DNA of 64,000 nt, taken from positions 39,751,920-39,815,919 of the forward strand of contig NC_079515.1 in NCBI RefSeq assembly GCF_000801105.2, in the 5' to 3' direction. Numbering within the stretch: the stretch's first letter is position 1; the number at the start of each line of letters is the position of its first letter. Both the position numbers and the translations under genes were made by a program. Under the pieces are notes generated by a model. That model did no database searches. It was not told where the DNA came from and worked only from the letters and a program-made list of their open reading frames with translations. The stretch is from Raphanus sativus. Its lineage: Eukaryota; Streptophyta; Magnoliopsida; Brassicales; Brassicaceae. This document shows positions 22,994 to 36,175 of the stretch, piece by piece.

Positions 22994-25900
22994 TTCTCCC
23001 CCTTAAGCTTGAACCTCTCTTCATCCACATCTTCGACTCCAATAAGACACCTCATTTCCTTGAACTTTAACCTACCAAGTGACTTGGTAAGAATATCTGC
23101 CTTTTGCTCAACTCCAGCTACATGTTCAACTTCGATCAGCTCGTTCTCAACACATTCCCTAATAAAATGGAACCTCCTGTGAATGTGTTTGCTTCTTCCA
23201 TGGAACACCGGATTTTTCGTGAGGGCTATCGCAGATTTGTTATCAACCTTGATAAGAACACTTTTGCTTTCTTCTCCCACAGCTTCACTTAATAACTCTT
23301 GCAACCATACTGCTTGTTTTGCTGCTTCGGTCGCGGCCATGAACTCAGCTTCGCAAGAAGAAAGAGCCACAATCTCCTGTTTAGTTGAGCACCAAGTGAT
23401 AGGGCTATTACCAAGATAAAAGATATGACCCGTGGTGCTTTTACCGTCGTCTTCGTCAACATTATGCGATGCATCGCTATAACCTGTCAGCTTCGTTCCT
23501 GTCCCTCGTGAGTAGTATAACCCAAGTGAGCATGTTCCGCGTAGATACCTGAGAACAAGCTTCAGAGCAGCTCCGTGAGAAGTCCTCGGGTCCTGCATAT
23601 AGCGGCTAAGAACACCAACCGCAAACGACAAATCTGGTCGAGTGTGTAATAGGTAGCGAAGGCAACCAATAGTACGGCGGTATTGTTTCTCATCTATCTT
23701 CTCTTCTTTAACCGCTTTAGAGAACTTGACATTTAACTCCATCGGCACCTGAGAGCTATTGCAGGAGCTCATGAAGGTTTCTTCAAGTATTTTTCGAGCA
23801 TATCTGTCCTGTTTCAGTACAATTCCGTGATCAAGTTGCAAGACTTCTATACCTAGGTAATAAGTCAGTTTTCCAAGGTCGCTCATCTCGAACTTTGCAG
23901 CCATCTCATCTTTGAACTCCTTTATAGCTTTGAGCGATGATCCGGTGACTAACAAATCATCTACATAGACTACGACGATAAGAAGTTCTCTGTTTTCTTC
24001 CTTTCGATACAAAGATGGTTCTTTCGAGCATCTCCCAAACTTCAGGCTTTTGAGAATCTTATTCAATTTTATATTCCAAGCTCTAGGAGCTTGTCGTAGA
24101 CCGTAAAGAGCCTTTTTTAACTTGTATACCTTATGTTCTTCACCGGAAACAACGAACCCTTCAGGTTGCGTCACATATACCTCTTCCCTTAACTCTCCGT
24201 GAAGAAACGCAGTCTTGACGTCGAGATGGTGTATCTCCCAACCGTGAGATCCTGCTAGTCCAATGATCAGTCGTATGGTTTCTATGCGTGCCACTGGAGC
24301 GAAGACTTCGTCATAATCTACCCCATGACGTTGAACATACCCTTTAGCCACCAAACGAGCTTTGTACTTGCTAATGGTTCCGTCGGCGTTACGTTTGATT
24401 TTAAATACCCATTTCAAGCCAATAGGTTTCACGCCAGCAGGTAGCTCGACGAGATCCCATGTATTGTTTTTTTCAATCGAGAATATCTCATCTTTGCAAG
24501 CATTGATCCAGACTTCCAGCTCCTTAGCTTCTGCAAAGCTCCAAGGTTCATCATTGATGATCATTAGTAGTTGTTCTCCTTCTAGCTCTGCAATGAGCAC
24601 GTAATCATTAAGATGTGCAGGTGGCCTTGAAACTCTACTTGATCGTCTTGGCTGTTCTTCTTCTTCTTCATCCATCTCGCTGTCATCATCATCACCTTCA
24701 CTACTCTCTGAATCGTTAGCTTCATCGGATTTAGTACCTTCAATATTATCACCAAGCATTCGTATATCAAACTTAAATTCAGCAGACTTATTACTCCCAG
24801 GCTGCTTTGTCCAGCACCACTCCTTCTCTTCTTCGAATATAACATCACGGCTCACAACAATACGTTTACTGAGAGGATCATATAAACGATATGACTTTGA
24901 TCCTGGCTCTGTTCCTAGATGAACCAGAGTTCTAGACCTGTCATCAAGCTTTCTCCTCCCAGCTATCTCAGTTCGTGCGTGACACACACATCCAAACACT
25001 TTTAAGTGTGAGAGATTTGGCTTCCGCCTTCTTAATGCTTCATAAGGAGTCACACCGTCGAGTGATCGTGTTGCAACTCTATTTATTAAGTAAGTAGTGT
25101 GCCGAACAGCTTCTCCCCAGAACTCATTAGGCATATTCATGCCCTTAAGTATTGATCTTGTCATCTCTAGTATTGTCCGATTACGTCTCTCTACTACTCC
25201 GTTCTGTTGGGGAGAGTACGGAGCAGTCAAGTGACGTGTAATACCAGATTTATCACAGTAGACAGTGAACTCATGGCTAGTGAACTCTCCTCCTCTGTCT
25301 GTCCTTAAAGTCTTCAGTTTAGTATGTGTCTCTCGTTCTACTAATACTTTGAACTTCTTGAACTTCTCCAGTGCCTCGCTCTTAGCCTCAAGAAGAATGG
25401 TCCACATATATCTTGTGTGATCGTCGATAAGAACAAACACGTAACGTTTTCCTGCAGGAGTCGATGGATTAATAGGTCCACACAAGTCTGCGTGTACAAG
25501 TTCCAATGGTTTTGATGCTCGATATGCAGTCTCTTGTGGGAAGGGTTTCCTTGTTTGCTTCCCTCGCAAACAAGATACGCATGTGTCAATATCTTTCTCA
25601 ATTTTAGGAACACCAACTATAAGCTCCTTATTTATCATCATTCTCATCGTGTCTTTATTGATGTGGCCGAGACGTGAATGCCAAATAGCAGGGTCAGTGC
25701 AGCTCTTCACTTGCAGACAGTGGAGTTGATCTACCTGCAGTGTGACTTTGTAAAGACGATTGCTTGCCCTTGTTGTTTTAACCATAAGTTTGCCATGCTT
25801 GTCAAAGAGGCTTAGCTCTTTATCTTTCATGCGTACTTCACAGCCTCCTTCGGTGGCTTGTCCCAAGGAGACAATGTTACTCCTTAGTGCTGGTATGTAA

Positions 25901-27075
25901 TACACGTCCCTTAAGATCTTCTTTTCTCCATTATTGACTATAAAACGCACCGAACCCTTTCCCAATATATCGATCTTTGAGTCATCACCAAAGCGAACCT
26001 TTCCAGTCACTGTTTCATCAAGTTCATGGAAAAACATGCGGTTTCCACTCATGTGGTTACTAGCACCATTGTCTAGATACCATACGTCACTTGCATCCGA
26101 CTCTGTATCAAATATTTTAGGATTCACTTTCTTCTCGTTTAAATAGACCACTTCGTTCATCATTAGTGTATCAGCTGCCTGAGTTTCTTCATCCTTCTTT
26201 TCAACGGTCTCCTGAAGATTTAGTTGCTTGTCCGGACAGTCCGTGGCGTAATGCCCAAGTTTGTCACACCTGAAGCAGGTAATATGAGAGGCATCACCTC
26301 CACGTCCCTGTCTGTATGCATCTCGTTGTTGTTGATAAGAGCTATAACGACCGCGACCTCTACCTCTGTTAAACCTTCCACCGCGTCCACGACCACGACC
26401 ATTGTATCCATAGGATTCGTTACTCGATTCACCACTGGCGTACATTAGTTTTCCTGTATCTTCATTCGCTTCATCATCCTCGTCGGCTATTCTTTCTTCA
26501 AACGCTTTTAGTCTCCCAACTATGTCCTCAAAACCTATTGTTTTAAGATCAAGCGTTTGCTCAAGGGAAGCCACCATGTAAATATATTTTTTCCTTGGCA
26601 AACTCTTGAGAAATTTCTTAACAAGTTTTGATTCTTCTATCGTTTCTCCTAAAGAAGCCGATTTTGCAGCAATTTCAGATAACTTGCCGGCGAAGCTGTC
26701 AATAGTGTCATCTTCTTTCATCTTGAGTTTATCATATTCAGTGCTTAGGGTTTGTAACCTAGCTTCTACTACTCTCTCAGCCCCAACATGTCTTGCTTTT
26801 ATTGCTTCCCATAAATCCTTTGCCGTTTTAGAGTTTCCAATCTGTATGATCAAAGATTCCGGTATCGATTGCCATAGAAGTGCAATGGCTAAATTGTTTT
26901 TCTTCTCGTCAGTGATTCCCGGGTCTACTGCTTCCCAAACTTCATTGATTTTGAGCGCTATTGTTATCCTCATTGACCAGACAACATAGTTTGAAGTAGT
27001 TAGCATCGGATACTTGATAGATTTTGTTCCGGTTTCTTTGTGCAGAACAATTGCATCCTTAACATCATCACCCAT
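22975..27075 (-). CDS. Copia polyprotein, 1366 aa
   Basis: Uninterrupted frame. GAG covers the first 260 residues and has an Arg/Gly-rich stretch (225-245) before a zinc knuckle at 267-280 (CFRCDKLGHYATDC). The protease motif is DNGAS at about 335. An integrase region follows (HSRLGHIN, then LVHADLCGPI). Reverse transcriptase has YVDDLLVTG, and RNase H carries SDASHNVDEDD. The stop codon lies 19 bp inside the downstream LTR. Motifs look intact, so the element may be competent. The acidic linker between integrase and RT (EGDDDDSEMDEEEEEQ) is common in copia elements. Confidence 0.94.
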   Translation of the reverse strand: MGDDVKDAIVLHKETGTKSIKYPMLTTSNYVVWSMRITIALKINEVWEAVDPGITDEKKNNLAIALLWQSIPESLIIQIGNSKTAKDLWEAIKARHVGAERVVEARLQTLSTEYDKLKMKEDDTIDSFAGKLSEIAAKSASLGETIEESKLVKKFLKSLPRKKYIYMVASLEQTLDLKTIGFEDIVGRLKAFEERIADEDDEANEDTGKLMYASGESSNESYGYNGRGRGRGGRFNRGRGRGRYSSYQQQRDAYRQGRGGDASHITCFRCDKLGHYATDCPDKQLNLQETVEKKDEETQAADTLMMNEVVYLNEKKVNPKIFDTESDASDVWYLDNGASNHMSGNRMFFHELDETVTGKVRFGDDSKIDILGKGSVRFIVNNGEKKILRDVYYIPALRSNIVSLGQATEGGCEVRMKDKELSLFDKHGKLMVKTTRASNRLYKVTLQVDQLHCLQVKSCTDPAIWHSRLGHINKDTMRMMINKELIVGVPKIEKDIDTCVSCLRGKQTRKPFPQETAYRASKPLELVHADLCGPINPSTPAGKRYVFVLIDDHTRYMWTILLEAKSEALEKFKKFKVLVERETHTKLKTLRTDRGGEFTSHEFTVYCDKSGITRHLTAPYSPQQNGVVERRNRTILEMTRSILKGMNMPNEFWGEAVRHTTYLINRVATRSLDGVTPYEALRRRKPNLSHLKVFGCVCHARTEIAGRRKLDDRSRTLVHLGTEPGSKSYRLYDPLSKRIVVSRDVIFEEEKEWCWTKQPGSNKSAEFKFDIRMLGDNIEGTKSDEANDSESSEGDDDDSEMDEEEEEQPRRSSRVSRPPAHLNDYVLIAELEGEQLLMIINDEPWSFAEAKELEVWINACKDEIFSIEKNNTWDLVELPAGVKPIGLKWVFKIKRNADGTISKYKARLVAKGYVQRHGVDYDEVFAPVARIETIRLIIGLAGSHGWEIHHLDVKTAFLHGELREEVYVTQPEGFVVSGEEHKVYKLKKALYGLRQAPRAWNIKLNKILKSLKFGRCSKEPSLYRKEENRELLIVVVYVDDLLVTGSSLKAIKEFKDEMAAKFEMSDLGKLTYYLGIEVLQLDHGIVLKQDRYARKILEETFMSSCNSSQVPMELNVKFSKAVKEEKIDEKQYRRTIGCLRYLLHTRPDLSFAVGVLSRYMQDPRTSHGAALKLVLRYLRGTCSLGLYYSRGTGTKLTGYSDASHNVDEDDGKSTTGHIFYLGNSPITWCSTKQEIVALSSCEAEFMAATEAAKQAVWLQELLSEAVGEESKSVLIKVDNKSAIALTKNPVFHGRSKHIHRRFHFIRECVENELIEVEHVAGVEQKADILTKSLGRLKFKEMRCLIGVEDVDEERFKLKGENVDKLE

Positions 27076-27123
27076 GGTCGTATGTAGTTTCTTTGGAGAT
27101 TCTCTGCTGGCTCTGATACCAAA

Positions 27124-27360
27124 TATAGAATAACAAGAAGTTGGTAATAAGAAGTCCTTCTCTTATTCAATATATCAAAGCTTCAACCACAACACAATAT
27201 GAGCTTTCAATCACAAAACACACATATGTCAGTCCATCGACATATCAATATTTATAGTTAATAGAAATCCTAAACCAAACACACAAAGGTAAGTTAAACA
27301 ACTTCCTAATCACTAAGGACTTCTATAACTTGGTCGCTAAGTTATTCAAGCTTATCAACA
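27124..27360 (-). repeat. LTR of second copia element (5' in element orientation)
   Basis: 237 bp, identical to the other LTR, followed by the CTTCC target duplication and the resumed kinase exon. Confidence 0.94.
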
Positions 27361-29684
27361 CTTCCCACTCCGCCATCTCACCGCCCTGTCGTCAACTCAT
27401 CTCCTAAAAAACATCGCAATAATAATAACGACGATGCTCCAAGATCGAAGACGGCCGGAGTTAGCCTGAGATCGGGATTGTCGCATGGCAATGTAGAGGC
27501 TGAGCAGGTGGCGGCTGGTTGGCCCACTTGGCTCAGCTCTGCCGCACCGGAGGCCGTTCATGGGTGGATTCCATTACGCGCCGAGGACTTCGAGAAAAGA
27601 GAGAAGGTAAAAAAGTTGCCCTAATTTCTTAAAGTTTCCTTGCAATACAAGAAACAGCCTTATCGATGATGATATCAACAATTAATTTCTACCATTTTTC
27701 ATAAAATCTTAGATTGGGCAAGGGACGTATAGCAACGTGTTCCGGGCTTGTGAGGTATCAACGGGACGAGTTATGGCTCTAAAAAAAATAAGGGTTCAGA
27801 ATTTTGAAACTGAAAACGTAAGATTTATTGCCAGAGAAATTATGATTTTGAGAAGACTAGATCATCCAAACATCATGAAACTCGAAGGGATCATCGCGTC
27901 ACGTAATTCAGGCAGCATGTACTTTGTGTTCGATTACATGGAGCACGATCTCGAAGGCTTATGTACATCTCCTGACATCAAATTCACCGAGGCACAGGTA
28001 AGAAAGACCATATAACGTCTCCTGCAAGTAACTCTGTTGTTGTTTTCCTGATAGCCTTAATTTTTATTTTTTCAGATAAAATGCTACATGCAGCAGCTTA
28101 TATGGGGAGTAGAACATTGTCATCTACGAGGGATTATGCATAGAGACATTAAAGCCGCAAACATTCTGGTGAATAACAAAGGAGTTTTAAAGCTAGCTGA
28201 TTTTGGACTAGCTAACATTGTAACGCCAAAAAACAAGAATCAGCTAACAAGTAGGGTTGTGACGCTATGGTACCGTGCACCTGAACTTCTAATGGGTTCA
28301 ACGAGTTATAATGTATCCGTGGATCTTTGGAGCGTTGGATGTGTTTTCGCTGAGATTCTTACCGGAAGACCACTGCTTAAGGGAAGAACAGAGGTAAGAA
28401 AGGGACCAAAGCGATATATCCATTTTACTCAATCCATTTCTCATGAGTTTTTGTGTGTGTGTAATACACTGTAGATTGAACAACTTCACAAAATTTATAA
28501 ACTATGTGGATCACCAAATGAAGAGCTTTGGGAAAAGAACAAGCTTCATCCTCAAACTAAGATGTTTAAAACACAACATCAATATGAAGGTTGTCTGAGA
28601 GAAAGATTTGAGGAGTTTCCCAAAACAGCAATTGATCTTCTTGAGAATCTATTATCTATGGATCCAGAGAAACGAGGAACTGCCTCTTCTGCTCTCATGT
28701 CCGAGGTGTAAAAATACCCCTAAACTTTAATCAAATTACAGATATGTATATACTTTAAACTGACAATATCTGGTCTTCTCCGTGGGATTATCTTGTTATA
28801 ACAGTACTTTAACACAAAGCCTTACGCTTGTGATCCATCGACATTACCTAAGTATCCACCTAACAAAGAAATGGATGCTAAGTACCGTGAAGAACTTCAA
28901 CGAAGGTTTCAATCAATATCGATTTTTTCACAAATTATTTACATATATGTTTGTCTATGTAAGTTACGTGTGTTGAAAGATTAAAATATTTGTTTTGCAG
29001 AAGAAGAGTTACCATAAATAAAAGAGATAACTTGGCATCAAAGAAAGCAGTGAAATCACGTAGAATAATCAAAGAGCCTTCAAACCTTAACACGTTACCA
29101 ACTCAACAGGTATGTATTTCAACAAAAGCTATAAATACTTATCGATGTTTTGTTGTATCGAAGGTGGACTTAGACCGGAATAAACCAAACAAGGTTCTTT
29201 ATTGATATTTGGTTCATTGTTTTCACAGGAATCGAAGAAGGAAGCAGAGACACAGATCATTCTCCAGACGCCATCAGAGACATCTCAAGCGACCACTAGA
29301 AGCCAGTTTCCGTACACTGGTTTATCTCAAACCACAGCGCCGGCAAGCGGGTTTGCATGGGCTGGTACGAAGAAGAGGAAAGAAAACGACGCAGCTTCAA
29401 CGCTGACTTATAACCAGCCTGCAGGATCCGCTAGCCACGTCAGTGGTATGAGCATGGCATTTGCGAAGAACACTTTTGGGTTAACAATAAATGAAGACAA
29501 ACCGTTTCTTAGGCCGCACGTTTCTCTAAACTCCTCCGGCGTGCATCACAAGAAACCAGAAGAAGATGCGTTGAGTCAGTTGAATGCTGTTTTTCAAACT
29601 AACGGGATGAATGAGATATTACGGAGGACTGAGAGTGATGCCAGAGTCGGTGTTCGAAAACCGCCAAAAATAGAAAGAGGTTAA

Positions 29685-29998
29685 AAATGGGAGACAAAAA
29701 GAGTTACCATTACTTTTAGCCAATGTCATATATCTTCACTTGGCATCATTTGTAGTCCATAAAATTTAAAAATGTGTCACAAACAAACCAAGACGGTCTG
29801 AAACCTTCAAGTTCTAATGTGAAGTTTAATATGTTGAAATTAAGGTCACAAGTTTAGGGTTGGTAACTTCGTAGGGAGATAAAAGGTAGCTGGTTTAAGA
29901 GATAAGGTTTAGTTTTCTTTTTCTACATATATCATTTGCATGTATATGCCTATTAAACACATAAATTTCAATATTAAAACATTTATCATGTTTAGTGG
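29685..29998. other. 3' intergenic space between two convergent genes
   Basis: 314 bp holding the two 3' UTRs. The kinase gene ends from the left and the WAK-like gene from the right. Confidence 0.4.
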
Positions 29999-32626
29999 TT
30001 ACCATGTTTGACGAGGAAACAATGGTTCAACATCTAAGAATGAAGTTGCAACATTGTCAGTAACAGCCTCGTTTATAACATTGTTCCAAGATTCCATGCC
30101 TATGTTCACTTCCATGAGTTCTTCCTCTTCATCGCTTTGGATAACATGGATTTGTGGTTGCGGATGCGAGGACCGAAGCTTCTCCAATTCCATCGACACT
30201 TCTCTCATGTTCGGTCGCTTTTTCCCTTTGAGGTTCAAACATTTCCTTGCGAGTTTTGCCGCCACTCTAACTTGTTCCAACTTGCACTCCTCTTTAATTC
30301 GAGCATCAATGATTTCTTCGAGTCTATTCTCTTTCATTGCGAGGATGAAATAAGTTGCCAGTGTCCTATTTTCTTCAGACCGCATATAAGAAATTGCCTT
30401 TGCTCCGGTGATGAGCTCCACTAACACAACTCCAAAACTATACACATCACTCTTGTCTGTGAATTGGCTAGATTGAAAGTACTCTGGATCCACATATCCG
30501 ACCGTACCTGAAACCACTGTTGTTAGGTGTGTATGATCCACCGTTACTGACCTTGAAGTGCCGAAATCAGACACCTTGGCTCGGCATTTCTCATCCAACA
30601 TTATGTTTGTAGATTTGATGTCTCTGTGATAAATAGGGAATGACGCAGCCGAGTGCAAATACGAAAGAGCTCCAGCCACATCAGTAGCAATGCGTAAACG
30701 CACTTCCCAAGTAGTCATAGTGTCGTCGTCAAGCTCATCATGAAGAAGTTCAAAAAGATTACCATTAGGAATAAACTCGTAAACCAAAACAGGTACTTGT
30801 GTCTCAAGACAACATCCCAAGAGTTTGACAATGTTCCTATGGTTGATTTGTGAGAGAATGACAACTTCATTGATGAACTCTTCCAACTTATCTTCATCGA
30901 CAACTTTTGATTTCTTGACTGCCACGATTCTACCGTCTACCAACATTCCCTTGTACACAGTACCTTGACCACCTTGTCCAACTACCCTGTCTATGCTAAA
31001 ATTTTCTGTGGCTTTCTCCAACTCTTTCGAGCTGAATATTTTTGTTTGCTCCACATTGCCTTGAGTTGAAATCAATTGTTGTTGTAACAATAAACCTCCA
31101 TTTCGCTCGAAAAACTTCTTTTTGCGGTTGATCCTCCTTTGTCTTTTAAATAACTTGTATAGCCAATACAATCCACCAATTGATATCAATGTTACGAAGC
31201 CAATAACAATCCCTACAAAACCCACAAACGAAGAGCAGAAATCACTTTGAGAAGAAGGTTAGAAAAGGTTTATGCATAGATGTGTGTGAGTTTGGATAAA
31301 ATTAGCTTCCACGATATACCTATAGCAATTGGCCTAGTCTTTGGAGGTACGCAAGTATAGTCTCCTTGATGATTGACACAAGTTGACCCCTGTGAACAGA
31401 GCTTATGACCTCCAGTAATCTTATTTTCTTGGCATTCATCAATATCTGAGTTCAGAAAAAATAATGGAACTGTTGATAAACGAATAAACTATCCTCGTAA
31501 TTCTATATTGGAGTTGAGTTTTACTTCAATCCAAATATATTTTAGAATAAAAATAAAATAAGATTGGAGTTTCTCTTACTTCAACCATTGTCAGGAACAT
31601 TTTGTACATTCTTTAAAAAAAAAAAAATAGTAATGTTTAGAGTTACTGACCTTTGCATCCGTAGGGAACGTATGGGTTTCCTCTGTAACCCTTGTCGCAC
31701 GCACAGCTTGCATAGTCAACAGAACCGGCTAAAAAGCTGCATCTACAACTTCTTGTGTAAGATGGTTGAGTATCATTCAACGTATCTGTTATAACACATC
31801 CCAAGGAGTCTATGAAGGATTTGCCGGTTGTATGAATGAACCATCCTAACTCAACCGTAGCATATCCTTTAGCATGAAGCTGTTCCGGATCAGATATGTC
31901 TTCGAAAACGAATGGATCGTCCGTTAACAAGGCAACTTTGCACCCAGTTGTGGTATTGTCATCTATTGTCACGCTAACGAGCTGTTGAAGCTTTTCCGGT
32001 ATACTTGCCTGGCAGCATCCAGTACCATTGCAGACTGTTTGATTCCCAGTGTTTCCCGCAGCACAGTGAGTGGACTGCATTTTCCATTTCTTGTCTTTAC
32101 AGCTAACGTAGGCGAGAATATTTTGAATGGGCGTAGAGGAGGAGGAGTCGTGTGTTGTGCCGCAAGTAGAGGTGCATCCCACCATGCCTGGCTCAGAAGT
32201 TTTCAGCGATGCTCTCATGTTGCAACCAACAGCAATAAGAGTATTCTTGTGGCTAACGTAAAAAGGGCTGCCCGTCAAATCTAGAGGTGATGCCTCTTCT
32301 TCTTTCTGCTCGTTGCTGGAACATCCTTTTGAAGTTGTTGGGTTCTTGATATAAACTGAACCGTATGAATCAAAACCTTGAATGCGGTATTCACCCGGAA
32401 GGGAGATATGCAAAACTTCCTTTTTAGCGACAGAGAGGAAGGTAGACCTGTTATTAACACATGTGACTGCATACCATTTGTTGAGATAGCAACCCTTTCC
32501 GATTCCAAATGGGAAGGGGATCTCCACTGTGCCACATTTTTTTTGACAAAAGCTCGATGCAGAATCAATGTTCAACAAAAAGACTAGGGCCAGGATCAAA
32601 AGGGAAAAACTACTCTCACGGCTCAT
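29999..32626 (-). CDS. Wall-associated kinase-like receptor (WAKL)
   Basis: Three exons, 32626-31651, 31445-31320 and 31212-29999, give 771 aa. Features in order: signal peptide (about 1-25), a Cys-rich GUB_WAK galacturonan-binding region ([15 protein letters not shown]), a degenerate Cys-rich segment, and a calcium-binding EGF domain encoded exactly by exon 2 (DIDECQ ... about 326-367). A transmembrane helix follows (about 369-386), then a cytosolic Ser/Thr kinase with [10 protein letters not shown]467, HRD 563-565 and DFG 583-585. WAKL proteins sit in the plasma membrane and sense pectin or oligogalacturonides. The gene appears complete. I recall no WAKL gene at this position in Arabidopsis, where WAKLs cluster on chromosome 1, so it may be a lineage-specific arrival. 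Which WAKL it matches is not resolved. Confidence 0.92.
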
Positions 32627-33132
32627 GTTTTATCTCTTTCTCTGCTCTAAGCAAATTTGTTCTTTCTTGAGTTTTTTCTTGCTAATAGATAAAAGAGAAA
32701 CGCAACTCTACCTTTTACTTGGACACAGCACTAAGTCTTCAGTCTTCATCTTTGAACTTTGCATCAAGTCTTCGGTCTTCGTCTTTGAAATCAATAAGGG
32801 GGACACCTATGACATTTTCACCATCTCAGTCAAAATTTTCGCCAGTTATGGTCTGCAAGCATCCTTGAACTTTATTCTGTCTTTATCAAATGAATTATAA
32901 GGCGGACTTAGTTACACCCAGATCTGATTCTTGTGTGGCCCGCCAATTATGGTTTTACATACTAAAGTCTACCGGTCTTGATCACCTTTTTTGTCTTGTG
33001 AGATTATTATTATATTAAGATTTTCGTTGAGAATGTTCACAAAAAGATGTTCTAAAAGTAGTAAAACTTAAAGCTACAAATGATGTACAAAGCTGGGGAT
33101 TATTCTTCAAGTGATGCGGGGGTTTTGATCAT
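32627..33132. other. WAKL promoter and KIN10 3' UTR
   Basis: 506 bp without a gene. Two short near-repeats around 32735-32785 (CAAGTCTTCGGTCTTCGTCTT-like) are visible. Confidence 0.4.
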
Positions 33133-35579
<2,447 letters not shown>

Positions 35580-36175
35580 TTTCTACCAAAAAAAAAGAAG
35601 AAGATGCAACTACACACACATAAAAGGAAAGGACAAAACTCAAGAGAACTATATTAATCAAAGCAAAAAAGGAGAAGAAAGCACATAACTGATTCATCCA
35701 TTTCTACAAAAATATGCAACTACACATACACAAAAAGAAAGAAAGGCCAAAGCTCAAAAGAACTATATTAATCAAAGTAAAGAGAAGAAGAAAGCAAAAA
35801 AAAAAAAGGGTAATGCAACAACATAGTACTTACCAGTGAAAGGAAAGAGGAGAAGAAACGCCAAACACAATAATACGAAAAACCCTAACTTTAAGCTTAG
35901 GGTATGTGTTGGCCTTATCTATGATAGACCAACCTAGGGTTTGTGAAGGACTGGCCAAACATGAATTAAAAACCAAATTCGATTTAATAGTCTAATTATG
36001 GCAAACCAAATCTTTTATTTCCTTTTATACAACTTGTAGACAAACATAATACAAAACCGGTTCATTCTAGGTGAAGAACCAAACCAATGCACACGGTAGT
36101 CGGTTTAGTGTCTCTTCCATCGTTTAACAAAACTTACAAAGGTCAAGCAAGAGTTGTTTTGAGTAAGGTTTATTT
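35580..36175. other. KIN10 5' leader and promoter; HYP1 3' UTR
   Basis: The purine-rich stretch up to about 35830 contains two similar blocks (around 35600-35680 and 35705-35790). It is probably the 5' UTR with an intron. No other gene is seen. Confidence 0.4.

Larger units (their letters stand above)
22757..27360 (-). mobile_element. Intact Ty1/copia retrotransposon with identical 237-bp LTRs, inside a kinase exon
   Basis: LTRs at 22757-22993 and 27124-27360 are identical. The target duplication is CTTCC (22752-22756 and 27361-27365). On the minus strand the LTR starts TGTTGATAAGC. A primer-binding site TGGTATCAGAGC (27110-27121) lies three bases from one LTR, and a purine tract (AAGGGGGAGAA, about 22994-23004) adjoins the other. 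The interior carries one open polyprotein frame on the minus strand. Its LTR and protein differ clearly from the first copia element, so this is a separate family and a separate recent insertion. Confidence 0.96.
22635..29684 (+). pseudogene. CDK-like protein kinase gene (At3g01085-like), exon 1 split by a copia insertion
   Basis: Host exon 1 is 22635-22756 plus 27366-27606 (27361-27365 is the duplicated target). Other exons are 27713-27997, 28076-28393, 28475-28705, 28805-28905, 29001-29109 and 29229-29684. Leaving out the insertion, all exons are in frame (620 codons). The start MGC is a potential N-myristoylation/palmitoylation site. Kinase landmarks: GQGTYSNV about 123, K145, HRDIKAAN at 238-245 and DFG at 258-260. 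This is the CDK-like group with a long Ser/Lys-rich C-terminal tail. The insertion falls at codon 41, before the kinase domain, and is antisense to the gene. The allele should be null or truncated unless transcription starts downstream. No other damage is seen, consistent with a recent hit. Confidence 0.9.
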
